DNA of 64,000 nt, taken from NCBI RefSeq assembly GCF_036014115.1, contig NZ_CP107913.1, positions 434,001 through 498,000 of the forward strand, in the 5' to 3' direction. Under the pieces are notes generated by a model. The model saw only the letters and a program-made list of their open reading frames with translations, was not told where the DNA came from and ran no database searches. Of the stretch, positions 36,170 through 45,862 are shown piece by piece. The translations under genes and the position numbers were made by a program. Numbering within the stretch: the stretch's first letter is position 1; each line of letters opens with the position of its first letter. Source of the DNA: Streptomyces sp. NBC_00448. Its GTDB lineage: Bacteria > Actinomycetota > Actinomycetes > Streptomycetales > Streptomycetaceae.

Positions 36170-36622
36170 TCAGCGGTTGGGGCGCAGGGTCCAGATGACG
36201 GTCATCCGGCCGGTCTCGGCGCCGTCCTCGCGGGTGAGCACGACCTCGACCGGGAACTCGGGGCGCTGTCCGGCGTCGAGTTCGGCGACGACCTCGGCGG
36301 CGGGCCGGCCGAGCGTGGCGGTCGCGCGCACCTCGCCCCGGGCGATCTTGGCGTAGGTGACCTCGACCCGCACCGGGAGCGGGACGGCGCGGCCGAGTTG
36401 GTCGCCGAACGCGCCGATCACGACGGCGCCGGACGCGGACTCGCCGACGGTGAACATCGCGCCCGCGTGCGGCCCGCCGACGTGGTTGCGGTAGTCGGGG
36501 TGGTCGGGCAGCGACACGACGGCGCGCTCGGCCGTGGTCTCGATGTACCGGAGGTCCAGGGTGCGGACCATCGGCACGGTGGACGTGAGGAGTTCGCCTA
36601 TGTTGGGCAACGTGTCGGACAT
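36170..36622 (-). CDS. Hot-dog thioesterase-like protein (DUF4442/PaaI-like)
   Basis: 150 residues of one hot-dog fold: HPDYRNHVGGPHAGAMFTVGESASGAV holds the usual HxGA-type active-site loop and helix, followed by VEVTYAKIARGEVRATATLG. Probable acyl-CoA thioesterase. TAACAT on the coding strand (36629-36634) ends 6 nt before the ATG, so the mRNA is probably leaderless. Confidence 0.88.
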   Translation of the reverse strand: MSDTLPNIGELLTSTVPMVRTLDLRYIETTAERAVVSLPDHPDYRNHVGGPHAGAMFTVGESASGAVVIGAFGDQLGRAVPLPVRVEVTYAKIARGEVRATATLGRPAAEVVAELDAGQRPEFPVEVVLTREDGAETGRMTVIWTLRPNR

Positions 36623-36680
36623 GGACCGATGTTACCAGCCAGTATCGCGGTCCGCCGTGGAACCCGCGGGCCCGCTCCCC

Positions 36681-36686
36681 TAGTGT
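36681..36686 (+). promoter_or_regulatory. -10 hexamer TAGTGT, probable leaderless start
   Basis: Ends 8 nt before the ATG at 36695, with no ribosome site between. Confidence 0.45.
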
Positions 36687-36694
36687 TTCCAGCC

Positions 36695-37903
36695 ATGTGG
36701 CCAGGAGACCAGCAGCACGGGGGACAGCAGTACCCGCAGGGCAACCCCCCTCAGAATCCGCAGCAACCGCAGCCCTCCCAGGGACCGTACGGGCAACCGC
36801 CCAACCCGTACGCGCAGCCCGGGTACCAGCAGCCGGGTTACCAGCAGCCCCAGCAACCTCCGCAGCAGCCCTCCCAGCAACCCCCGCAGCCCGGCTACCA
36901 GCAGCCGCCGCCGACCCCGCCGTACGGTCAGCCCGCACCCCCGAACCCGTATGCGCAGCCCGGCTACCCGCAGCCCCAGCAGCCCGGACAGCCGCCCGCC
37001 GGCGGCTACCCGACTCCGCAGGCGTGGGGCCCGGGCGGGCCCGGCGCCCCCGGAGGCCCGGGCGGGCCCGGCGGGCAGCCGCCGGAGAAGGACAACCGGA
37101 AGCTGACCATAGGCATCGCCATCACCGCCTCGCTCGCGGTCATCGCTGCCGTGACGGTCGGCGCCGTCTACCTCACCGGCAAGCACGACAAGAAGGACGA
37201 CGCGAAGGGGCCCGCCACGCCCACCGCGACGACGCCGGCGAAGCCCACCGCCACCCCCAGCCCCTCCGACAGCGCGACCGACGGCACCGACGACGACAAC
37301 CCGCGCAACGGCGGCGCCGAGGTGAAACCGGTCATCCCCGGCTGGAAGGTGGTCCGCCGCGACCAGCGCAACGTCGCCTTCGACGTGCCGCCGGACTGGA
37401 AGGTCGACACCCAGGGCATGAGCCTGATCTTCACCGACGACAAGGGTGCCGCGCAGGAGGCGATGGGGGCGCCCGCCCACTACAAGTACGACTGGTGCAC
37501 GTCGGGCCACGACAGCGCCGACCGCGCGACCGTCGGCACCAAGGGCGGCAACGGTGCGAAGAGCCTGAAGAACGCCGCCGACAACGAGGCCGAGGCGTGG
37601 GCGTACTGGGTCTACCAGACCAAGGGCAAGGGCACCTTCTCCAAGGCGAAGGACAGCAAGGCGTTCAAGAACGACCACGGCATCACCGGCTGGCAGTCCG
37701 AGGCCACGGCCACCAACGTGGTCAAGGCCGACAAGTGCACGCCGCCCAGCGGCATCGCCTACACCGTCGCCTGGCTGGACCCCTCCCAGAAGACCCCGAC
37801 ACCGGTGGTGTGGGTGCTCTACGCCGACACCGGCGTCCCCGACCAGCTCTCGCAGTCCATCGTGGACAAGATCAAGAGCACCATCCGCCCGCTGAAGCAG
37901 TAG
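36695..37903 (+). CDS. Single-pass membrane protein with Pro/Gln-rich cytoplasmic region
   Basis: 402 residues. Residues 1-130 are Pro/Gln/Gly/Tyr-rich with repeated YQQP, QPGY and NPYAQPGYP units. One membrane helix follows (about 137-158: LTIGIAITASLAVIAAVTVG), then a Thr/Pro/Ser linker (about 165-200) and an extracellular domain (about 205-402: KPVIPGWKVVRRDQRNVAF, FTDDKGAAQEAMGAP). The domain is of a type common in actinomycete surface proteins and has no known activity. Type II orientation is likely. ATG 36695 lies 8 nt after TAGTGT. Confidence 0.85.
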   Translation: MWPGDQQHGGQQYPQGNPPQNPQQPQPSQGPYGQPPNPYAQPGYQQPGYQQPQQPPQQPSQQPPQPGYQQPPPTPPYGQPAPPNPYAQPGYPQPQQPGQPPAGGYPTPQAWGPGGPGAPGGPGGPGGQPPEKDNRKLTIGIAITASLAVIAAVTVGAVYLTGKHDKKDDAKGPATPTATTPAKPTATPSPSDSATDGTDDDNPRNGGAEVKPVIPGWKVVRRDQRNVAFDVPPDWKVDTQGMSLIFTDDKGAAQEAMGAPAHYKYDWCTSGHDSADRATVGTKGGNGAKSLKNAADNEAEAWAYWVYQTKGKGTFSKAKDSKAFKNDHGITGWQSEATATNVVKADKCTPPSGIAYTVAWLDPSQKTPTPVVWVLYADTGVPDQLSQSIVDKIKSTIRPLKQ

Positions 37904-38085
37904 AAGCAGGAGAAGACGGAGGAGACGGAAGCAGGCGAGACCGGCCCGGCGCGGCAGCGGCGGGGCGGAGTGGCACCAGGGCGGCGGGGCGGCGGCGGCA
38001 CGGCCTGCGGGGTGGGCGCGGCACGGGAGCGCCCGCCGGCGATAACCGCTGGCGCGCCACCCGGGCGTTCCTGGATAGTGCCCGG

Positions 38086-39486
38086 GTGAAGCGCACCGGC
38101 CCCCGCCCCCGCCCCGGCACTCCCCGTGCCCTGCTCGGCAGGCTGCCGGCACTCCCCCAACCGCCCTCCTGGGCCGGCCGGGACTTCCGGCTGCTGGTCG
38201 GCGCGTCGTTCATCGCCAACCTCGGCAACTCCGGCGCCACCATCGCCGCCGCCTACGCGGTCATCGTGCAGGGCGGCAGCGCCACCGACGTCGGCCTGGT
38301 GATCGCCGCCCGCACGCTGGCCCTGGTCGTCTTCCTGCTGGTCGGCGGCGCCATCGCGGACCGGCTGCCCCGGCACCGGGTGATGGTCAGCGCGAACCTG
38401 GTCAACGCCACCTCCCAGGCCGCGTTCGCGGTGCTGGTGCTCACCGGGTCTCCGTCGCTGTGGATGATGGCCGCGCTGGCCGCCGTGGGCGGCACCGGAC
38501 AGGCGTTCTTCTCGCCCGCTTCCGAGGGCATGCTCCTGTCCACGGTGGACCCCGGGCACGCGGGCAAGGCGTTCTCGGTCTTCCGGCTGTCGATGAACGG
38601 CGCGAGCATCGGCGGCGCGGCCCTCGGCGGCGCGCTGGTGGCGGCGGTCGGCCCGGGCTGGGTGCTCGCCGTCGATGCCACCGGCTTCGCGATCGCCGCG
38701 GCCATGCGCGCGAAGCTGCGCACCCCCGTGGTGGAACGGCCCGCCGAGTCCGGCGGGATCGTCCGTGAACTGCGCGAGGGCTGGCACGAGTTCGCCTCCC
38801 GCCCGTGGCTGTGGGGCATCGTGCTCCAGTTCGGGGTCGTCAACGGCTTGGAAACCGCCTCCGAGTCGGTCTACGGTCCGCTGGTCGCCCGCGAGCACCT
38901 CGGCGGCGCCGGACCCTGGGGACTCGCGATCGCCGCGGGTGGTGTCGGCACGGTCTGCGGCGGCGTGCTGATGATCCGCTGGCGCCCGCGCCGGATGCTG
39001 CTCGCCGGCACCCTCGGCGTCTTCCCGCTGGCGCTGCCCGCCGCCGCCCTCGCGATCGCCGCACCGCTCCCGCTGCTGTCGGCCGCCACCTTCACCGCCG
39101 GTCTCGCGGTGGAGGTCTTCGCGGTCGGCTGGATGCTGGCCCTGCACCAGGAGATCCCCGAGGACAAGATGTCGCGCGTGTCGGCCTACGACTGGCTCGG
39201 CTCGGTCTCCCTGACCCCCGTCGCCACCGCGCTCGCCGGCCCGGCCGCGATCACCTTCGGCCGGACCCAGTCGCTGTGGGGCTCCGCCGCGCTGATCGTG
39301 CTGCTCACCGGCGCGGTCCTGCTGCTGCCGGACGTACGGCGGCTGGAACGGCGTACGAAGGTCACGTCGGCACCGGTCGACCACCCCGTCGACGACCTGC
39401 CCGCAGCCGAGCCGCTTCCGTTCCCGCTTCCGGCCGGCGCCAAGCCCGTCGCGGAGAGCGTGGACGGGCTCCCCGACGCGACCTGA
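38086..39486 (+). CDS. MFS transporter (enterobactin-exporter-like group)
   Basis: 466 residues with about 12 membrane helices (about 30-430). Motif A-like GGAIADRLPRHRVMV follows helix 2. A charged C-terminal tail of about 40 residues ends the protein. Probable drug or siderophore exporter by family. I chose GTG 38086 (VKRTGPRPRPG); it follows GATAGT by about 7 nt, so it may also be leaderless. Not linked to a biosynthetic cluster here. Confidence 0.9.
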   Translation: MKRTGPRPRPGTPRALLGRLPALPQPPSWAGRDFRLLVGASFIANLGNSGATIAAAYAVIVQGGSATDVGLVIAARTLALVVFLLVGGAIADRLPRHRVMVSANLVNATSQAAFAVLVLTGSPSLWMMAALAAVGGTGQAFFSPASEGMLLSTVDPGHAGKAFSVFRLSMNGASIGGAALGGALVAAVGPGWVLAVDATGFAIAAAMRAKLRTPVVERPAESGGIVRELREGWHEFASRPWLWGIVLQFGVVNGLETASESVYGPLVAREHLGGAGPWGLAIAAGGVGTVCGGVLMIRWRPRRMLLAGTLGVFPLALPAAALAIAAPLPLLSAATFTAGLAVEVFAVGWMLALHQEIPEDKMSRVSAYDWLGSVSLTPVATALAGPAAITFGRTQSLWGSAALIVLLTGAVLLLPDVRRLERRTKVTSAPVDHPVDDLPAAEPLPFPLPAGAKPVAESVDGLPDAT

Positions 39487-39578
39487 TCCGTCCACGACAC
39501 CACCGCACACCGCGCCGTGCGGCCCTGCCGCCCCCGCCACCCCCGAGCCGGCCTTCGCGGGCGGAACACGCTCCCGGG

Positions 39579-40433
39579 TCAGCCGATCGTGAAGGCGCCG
39601 CCGGGCGGCTCGGGCGAGTCGGCCGCCTCCGCGTCGTGCACCGGCGCGCCCGGAAACGCCCGTACCGCCTCCTCCGTCCCCAACACCCGTGCCGGGAACG
39701 GGTCCGCGGCGCACCGCCGTGCGACCACGTCCGCCGGCAGCGGGCCGCGGGCGACCGCGAGCACCGCGTTGCCGTACCGGCGCCCGCGCAGCACCCCCGG
39801 CTCCACCAGCACGCACACCTCCGTGTCCGGGCCGAACGCCGCGCGTACGGTGGCCAGTTGCGAGCCGAGGAAGGCGAACGGCGCGGCGTCGGCGAGGTTC
39901 GCCACGTACAGGCCGCCCGGGCGCAGCACCCGTGCCGCCTCCGTCGCGCACTCGACCGTGGTCAGGTGCGCGGGGACCCGCGACCCGCCGAACACGTCCA
40001 CCACCAGCACGTCGGCGCTCGCGTCCGCCCGCCCGGCCAGCCACTCCCGGGCGTCCGCGACATGGGTACGGACCTCCGGCGCGTCCCACGGCAGGTACTC
40101 CGCGACCAGCCCGGCAAGGCCGCGGTCCGCCTCCACCACGTCCTGCACCGCCCCCGGCACGGTCCGCGCGAACCTGCGCGGCAGGGTCAGCGCCCCACCG
40201 CCGAGGTGCACGATCCCCACCGGCGCCTCCCGCGTGTCGCACACCGCCTCCACGACATACGCGACACGCCGTACGTACTCGAACTCCAGGTGCTCCGGGT
40301 CCGCCAGATCGACGTACGACTGTGGCGCGCCGTCCACCGTCAGCAGCCACGCCCGCGCGCGGTCCACATCCGGCAGCAGCTTCGCCTCCCCGAAGTCCAC
40401 GGCCCGCAGCACCGGAATCGCTTCACCTTCCAC
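39579..40433 (-). CDS. Spermidine-synthase-like methyltransferase-fold protein
   Basis: 284 residues. SAM-binding core GIVHLGGGALTLPRRFA and VEADRGLAGLVAEYL; VLVVDVFGGSRVP and LRPGGLYVANLADAAPF complete the Rossmann fold. It resembles fused-type SpeE homologues of actinomycetes, many of which are not true polyamine synthases, so activity is uncertain. GTG 40433 is favoured by AGAGG 8 nt upstream. Downstream of tuf3 on the same strand but separated by a strong hairpin. Confidence 0.85.
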   Translation of the reverse strand: MEGEAIPVLRAVDFGEAKLLPDVDRARAWLLTVDGAPQSYVDLADPEHLEFEYVRRVAYVVEAVCDTREAPVGIVHLGGGALTLPRRFARTVPGAVQDVVEADRGLAGLVAEYLPWDAPEVRTHVADAREWLAGRADASADVLVVDVFGGSRVPAHLTTVECATEAARVLRPGGLYVANLADAAPFAFLGSQLATVRAAFGPDTEVCVLVEPGVLRGRRYGNAVLAVARGPLPADVVARRCAADPFPARVLGTEEAVRAFPGAPVHDAEAADSPEPPGGAFTIG

Positions 40434-40511
40434 CGGCCCATCCTCTCCCACCCCCGGGGCCCGCGGGGACGCGGGGAACCGCGCGGCAGCCCCCGCCGAC
40501 CGGACAGGGCA

Positions 40512-40549
40512 GGACGGGGCCGGGCGGGCGGACCCGCCCGGCCCCGTCC
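40512..40549 (-). terminator. tuf3 terminator, 17-bp perfect stem
   Basis: GGACGGGGCCGGGCGGG pairs fully with its complement around a 4-nt loop (TCCG on the minus strand), 10 nt after the tuf3 stop. Confidence 0.75.
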
Positions 40550-40558
40550 GGGGACCGG

Positions 40559-41737
<1,179 letters not shown>

Positions 41738-41828
41738 GGGAAGACTCTTCCTCGACGGTCGCCGCGTGCCACGCGGTGACCGGAAGGGGGAAGGCGGTGA
41801 GCCGCCTCACGGACCCCGGGCCGTACCG

Positions 41829-41874
41829 ACCCTCCCCCTGCGGGGTCCGCCGGATACGTCGTACCGGGGAGGGT
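41829..41874 (-). promoter_or_regulatory. Inverted repeat in the tuf3 leader (ACCCTCCCC / GGGGAGGGT)
   Basis: Nine-bp arms lie 28 bp apart, about 90 nt upstream of the tuf3 start. On the minus strand a small CCCC-GCA-GGGG hairpin inside uses the same GGGG, so two exclusive foldings are possible. The rest of the 581-bp tuf3/MFS divergent gap (41738-42318) holds no gene I can support. Confidence 0.4.
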
Positions 41875-42152
41875 CAGCTTCGTGCGCCGTCGAATGCGCC
41901 GTCGAGGAGTGCCGGCCGTGCGGCGGCCGCGGCCTGTGCGACCGCTGCGACCGATGCGTTCCGGGCAGCCTCCAGCGCGACCGCTGCTGCGGTGGCGTCT
42001 GCGAGGAAGGCGGGCCGGAACATGCGACGATCATGCGCCGCGGGACCGCCGTCCGTCGAACGGTTTTCCGCCCCGCGCCCGCCTGTTGGGCCGCCCGTCC
42101 CGGCGCCGCCGCCTCAGTCTCCTCCCACCTGCGTGAACCGCCGGGTGACGCA

Positions 42153-42166
42153 ACCGTCAACGGTTC
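42153..42166. promoter_or_regulatory. Perfect palindrome AACCGTCAACGGTT
   Basis: Six-bp arms around CA, 153 bp before the MFS gene start. A candidate operator for the exporter gene; no regulator is adjacent. Confidence 0.4.
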
Positions 42167-42318
42167 TTCATCCGCTGGTGACGTACGGGAATTCGCAGCG
42201 TGGGACACTTTGTTCCGTTGATGAACTTAACCTGCGTCTCCCCGCCCCACCCGTCCCCGCCCCGTCCTGCCCACCCCGTCCTGCCCCACCCCGTTCCGCT
42301 CCCGTAAAGGACCCCTCC

Positions 42319-43533
42319 ATGCCCCTGGCCATCCTCGCCCTCGCGGTGAGCGCCTTCGGCATCGGCACCACGGAGTTCGTGATGATGGGCCTGCTGCCCA
42401 ACGTCGCGGGCGACCTCGGTACCTCCGTGCCCACCGCCGGCTACCTCGTCTCCGCCTACGCGCTCGGCGTCGTCGTCGGCGCCCCGCTGCTCACCGCGCT
42501 CGGCTCCCGTATCCCGCGCAAGCGCATGCTGCTCCTGCTGATGGGGCTGTTCACCGTCGGCAACCTCGCCTCCGCCGTCGCGCCGGGCTACTGGACGCTG
42601 CTCGGCGGCCGGTTCCTCGCCGGGCTGCCGCACGGCGCGTTCTTCGGGGTCGGCGCGGTCGTCGCCTCGCGGATGGTCGCCGAGGAGCGCCGGGCCCGCG
42701 CGGTGGCCGCGATGTTCCTCGGGCTGACCGTCGCCAACATCGTCGGCGTGCCCGCCGCGACCGCGCTCGGCCAGCACCTCGGCTGGCGCGCGACCTTCGT
42801 CGTGGTCTCCGCCATCGGCCTCGTCGGGCTCGCCTCGCTCGCGCTGCTGGTCCCGCGGCTGCCCGCCGAGGAGCACGTCGGCGTGGGCCAGGAGATCCGG
42901 GCGCTGCGCGAACCCCAGGTCGTACTCGGCCTGCTCACCGCGGTGTTCGGGTTCGCCGGGGTGTTCGCCGTCTACAGCTACCTCGCCTCGATGATGACCG
43001 AGGTCACCGGGTTCGCCGACTCCTCGGTCACCCTCCTGCTCGCGCTGTTCGGCATCGGCATGACGCTGGGCGCCCTCGCCGCCGGCCCGCTCACCGACCG
43101 CGCGCTGCGCCCCACCCTCTACGGTTCGCTCGCCGCCCTCGCCGTCGTCCTGGTCGGCTTCCACTTCGCGGCCCACTCCAAGGTCGCCGCGCCGATCGCG
43201 GTCGTCGTCCTCGGCGCGGTCGGCTTCATGACCACCACGCCGCTGCAGATGCTGGTCATGAACAAGGCCCGGCACGCCCCGACCATCGCCTCCGCCTCCA
43301 ACCACTCCGCGTTCAACCTCGCGAACGCCGGCGGCGCCTGGCTCGGCGGCGTGGCCATCTCGGCCGGCTGGGGCTGGACGTCGCCCACCCTGGTCGGCGC
43401 CGTCCTCGCGGTGGCCGGGCTCGGTATCGCCGTGACCGCGGGTCTGCTCGACCGCCGTGCGGAGGTGACGGCGTCGGAGGTGATCGCGGAAGGGGGGCCG
43501 CGGGCGCTGCGGGAGGTGGAGGAGCCGGCCTGA
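42319..43533 (+). CDS. MFS exporter (AraJ/CmlR-like, DHA1)
   Basis: 404 residues with 12 membrane helices. N-terminus MPLAILALAVSAFGIGTTEFVMMGLLPNVA and motif A-like GSRIPRKRMLLLLM match the AraJ/YdhP/chloramphenicol-exporter group. ATG 42319 has AAAGGA 7 nt upstream. Family members export chloramphenicol, sugars or purine analogues. Divergent from tuf3 with a 581-bp spacer that holds a palindrome near this gene. Confidence 0.92.
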   Translation: MPLAILALAVSAFGIGTTEFVMMGLLPNVAGDLGTSVPTAGYLVSAYALGVVVGAPLLTALGSRIPRKRMLLLLMGLFTVGNLASAVAPGYWTLLGGRFLAGLPHGAFFGVGAVVASRMVAEERRARAVAAMFLGLTVANIVGVPAATALGQHLGWRATFVVVSAIGLVGLASLALLVPRLPAEEHVGVGQEIRALREPQVVLGLLTAVFGFAGVFAVYSYLASMMTEVTGFADSSVTLLLALFGIGMTLGALAAGPLTDRALRPTLYGSLAALAVVLVGFHFAAHSKVAAPIAVVVLGAVGFMTTTPLQMLVMNKARHAPTIASASNHSAFNLANAGGAWLGGVAISAGWGWTSPTLVGAVLAVAGLGIAVTAGLLDRRAEVTASEVIAEGGPRALREVEEPA

Positions 43534-43572
43534 CCCGGCACTCCGGGGGCAATGGCCGGCCCCCACCTCGGT

Positions 43573-43578
43573 TAGGCT
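43573..43578 (+). promoter_or_regulatory. -10 hexamer TAGGCT, probable leaderless start
   Basis: Ends 6 nt before the ATG at 43585; no ribosome site between. Confidence 0.45.
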
Positions 43579-43584
43579 CGGCAA

Positions 43585-44541
43585 ATGGCAGAAGCCGAGC
43601 CGGACTTCACGCCCGCGCCCTCCGGACCAGATGTCCGCGACGCCCGCGAGGCCCGCGACGCCCGCGATGTGCGGGGTGGGCGGGGTGTACGGGGTGTACG
43701 GAGAGCCGCGGCGCGGGCCGTGGTGCGCTGCTCGCGGCTGATGCTCTCGCCCTGGGCGCGGTTCGGCGTGCTGGTCGCGGTGCTGGCCGTCGGGATCGCG
43801 CTGGCCGTCGCGTGGCAGCCGCAGCGGCTGCTGACCAGGGGCTGGCCACCCCAGACCTCGGGCACTTCCGCGGTGCTGGTCTTCGCGCTGGCCTACGGTG
43901 TCGCCACGGTCGTCTTCGTCCCGCGCCCTTTGCTCAACGCCGCCGCCGGCGCGCTCTACGGCATCCACGCCGGGCTGCCCGCGGCGATCGGCGGCACCGT
44001 GCTCGGCGCCGGACTGGCCTTCCTGCTCGGCCGTTTCCTCGGGCGCGACGCCGTACGGCCGTTGCTGCGCGGGCGGTTCGTGCTGTCGCTGGACCGCCAG
44101 CTCAGCAAGCACGGTTTCCGGAGCACTCTCGCGCTGCGGCTCTTCCCGGGCGTGCCGTTCGCCGCCGCGAACTACGCGGCGGCGCTGTCCCGTATCCGCC
44201 TGACGCCCTTCCTGACCGCCACCGCCGCGGGCAGCGCCGCCAACACCGCCGCGTACGTGATCGCGGGCGCCCGGGCCGCGTCGCCCACCTCGCCGACGTT
44301 CCTGCTCGCGCTCGGGTTCCTCGGGGTGACCGGGGTGGCGGCGACGGCCTACGCCCGGCGCCGTACCCGCAGGACGGCGACCGGCCCCGGTGCGGCGGTC
44401 GTACGCGCCGAAGGCGGCGGGGCCGACGTACCTCTCGCGCCCGATACGGCCGGTGTGACCAGTACGACCGGTACGACCGGCACGCCCTCCGCCGTCAACG
44501 ACCCAGCGGGTTCGGCCACTCCGCCAGCGGAATCCGCTTGA
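43585..44541 (+). CDS. TVP38/TMEM64-family membrane protein
   Basis: 318 residues. Residues 1-45 are an Asp/Ala/Arg-rich cytoplasmic head. The VTT domain (about 55-245) has FVPRPLLNAAAGALYGIHAGLPAAIGGTVLGAGLAFLLGR and ALRLFPGVPFAAANYAAALSRI. The C-terminal tail is Thr/Gly-rich. The family is related to DedA scramblases. Its 3' end overlaps the convergent flavin reductase gene by 47 bp. Confidence 0.88.
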   Translation: MAEAEPDFTPAPSGPDVRDAREARDARDVRGGRGVRGVRRAAARAVVRCSRLMLSPWARFGVLVAVLAVGIALAVAWQPQRLLTRGWPPQTSGTSAVLVFALAYGVATVVFVPRPLLNAAAGALYGIHAGLPAAIGGTVLGAGLAFLLGRFLGRDAVRPLLRGRFVLSLDRQLSKHGFRSTLALRLFPGVPFAAANYAAALSRIRLTPFLTATAAGSAANTAAYVIAGARAASPTSPTFLLALGFLGVTGVAATAYARRRTRRTATGPGAAVVRAEGGGADVPLAPDTAGVTSTTGTTGTPSAVNDPAGSATPPAESA

Positions 44542-45112
44542 TCTCCAGTACCTCGCCGAGCGTGCCCCACTCGTCCTTCCCCAGCCGCGTCAACGGCCGC
44601 AGCGCGTGGACGTCCGGCAGCCCGTCCACCATCACGGCCTCCGACACCACCGCGTACACCACCCGCCCGAACACCACGGTCGAGTCCCCCAGCCGGAGCG
44701 TGCTGTGCAGCTCGCACTCCAGCGCCACCGGCGACGCCGCCACCCGCGGCGGCTTCACCCGCGCGCTGGGCTCCCGGGCGATCCCCACCGCGTCGAACTC
44801 GCTCACCCCGTGCGGAAAGTCCGTCGCCGTCGCGTTGATCTGCTCGAACAGGTGCTCCGGCGCCAGGTTCACCACGAACTGCCCGGTCTCCTCCACATTC
44901 CGCACCGAGTCCTTCCGCCCCACCGACGTGAACTGCACGATCGGCGGGCTCACACACGACACCGTGAAGAAGCTGTGCGGTGCGAGGTTGTCAGAAACCC
45001 CGTCTCGGTCGGTCGTCGACACCCACGCGATCGGCCGGGGCACGACCACCGAGGTCAGAAGCCGGTAGAACGCGTTGCGGTCCTGCTGGGCGGGATCGAA
45101 GTCGATACGCAT
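44495..45112 (-). CDS. Flavin reductase-like FMN-binding protein
   Basis: 205 residues, flavin-reductase-like split barrel. Seen: VVVPRPIAWVSTTDRDGVSDNLAPHSFFTVSCVSPPIV with the FMN loop, ETGQFVVNLAPE, and SPVALECELHSTLRLGDSTVVFGRVV. It may reduce FMN or FAD for a monooxygenase, none of which is adjacent. ATG 45112 lies 6 nt after GATACT on the coding strand (AGTATC 45119-45124), suggesting a leaderless mRNA. Confidence 0.9.
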   Translation of the reverse strand: MRIDFDPAQQDRNAFYRLLTSVVVPRPIAWVSTTDRDGVSDNLAPHSFFTVSCVSPPIVQFTSVGRKDSVRNVEETGQFVVNLAPEHLFEQINATATDFPHGVSEFDAVGIAREPSARVKPPRVAASPVALECELHSTLRLGDSTVVFGRVVYAVVSEAVMVDGLPDVHALRPLTRLGKDEWGTLGEVLEIKRIPLAEWPNPLGR

Positions 45113-45230
45113 GGGCCCAGTATCCACGCGCCCACCTCCGCCCCCACCAGGGGATCGCGGCCTGACCAAACCTGTGCTTCTCCGGAAGGTGCCCGGTATC
45201 GGACGACCGACGCACCGAAAGCCGAGCCCC

Positions 45231-45776
45231 ATGTCCACGACCACCCCGTCCCCGTGGGACGACCTCACCATCCCCCCGCACGCCCGCAAGCGGGGCATCA
45301 CCCTCAACCTCTACGACCAGCTCTCCGCCTACGTGCCCCAACGTCCCGGCGCCTACCTGCGGATCTCCAGCGACCGTTTCGGCCTGGAAGCCGGCGTGGA
45401 ACGCCAGAACGACGACGCCGAAGACACCCGCGCCCGACTCGGCTGGGCCCCGTTCGCGAAGGTCTACCTGATCGACAACGTCGCCTACGGTCTGGAGCTC
45501 GCCGGACGCGGTAAGAAGGAGCGGCTGCGCATCGCGGCCGACCTACTCGCGCTGACCGGGCTCAAGGGTTTCGAGGGCTTCTACCCCGATCAGCTCTCCG
45601 CCGGCATGAAGCAACGGTTCATCATCGCGCGCGCCCTGGCCGCGGACCCCGACATCCTGCTCCTGGACAAACCGTTCTCCGGTCTCGACGGGCAGACACG
45701 CGAGAGCATGCGGGCCGAACGGCTCAAGATCTGGGAGGTCGTGCGGGCCCGGAAGGCTCCTGGCGACGAGCAGTGA
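45231..45776 (+). pseudogene. Chimeric ORF: serine-recombinase N-terminus joined to ABC-ATPase fragment
   Basis: 181 residues from two unrelated families. Residues 1-73 match the start of a large serine recombinase (PGAYLRISSDRFGLEAGVERQ, including the presumed nucleophile Ser, then DTRARLGW). From about 74 on it is the second half of a NitT/TauT- or ProV-type ABC ATPase (NVAYGLELAGRGKKER, signature LSAGMKQRFIIARAL, Walker B ILLLDKPFSGLD). Walker A and Q-loop are absent, the Walker B catalytic Glu is Lys, LSGGM is LSAGM, and it stops before the H-loop. It cannot work as an ATPase or recombinase as it stands. Probably a recombination scar, though the frame is open throughout and no internal stop is seen. 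Confidence 0.75.
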
Positions 45777-45785
45777 CCTGAGCCG

Positions 45786-45830
45786 GTCGGCTGCTTCCCC
45801 TCCTCGCGCAGACGAAGGGAAGCAGCCGAC
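45786..45830. terminator. Hairpin with 14-bp perfect stem between convergent genes
   Basis: GTCGGCTGCTTCCC pairs with GGGAAGCAGCCGAC around a 17-nt loop. It separates the chimeric ORF from the 3' end of the large minus-strand cluster and probably ends that cluster's transcript. Confidence 0.75.
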
Positions 45831-45862
45831 GGGCTTCTACCGCGGGTTGTCACGGCACGAGG

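Noticed and set aside
45231-45776. Functional ABC ATPase serving the nearby permease
   Set aside because: No Walker A, Q-loop or H-loop, and Walker B Glu is Lys; the complete ATPase at 62364 is the better partner.
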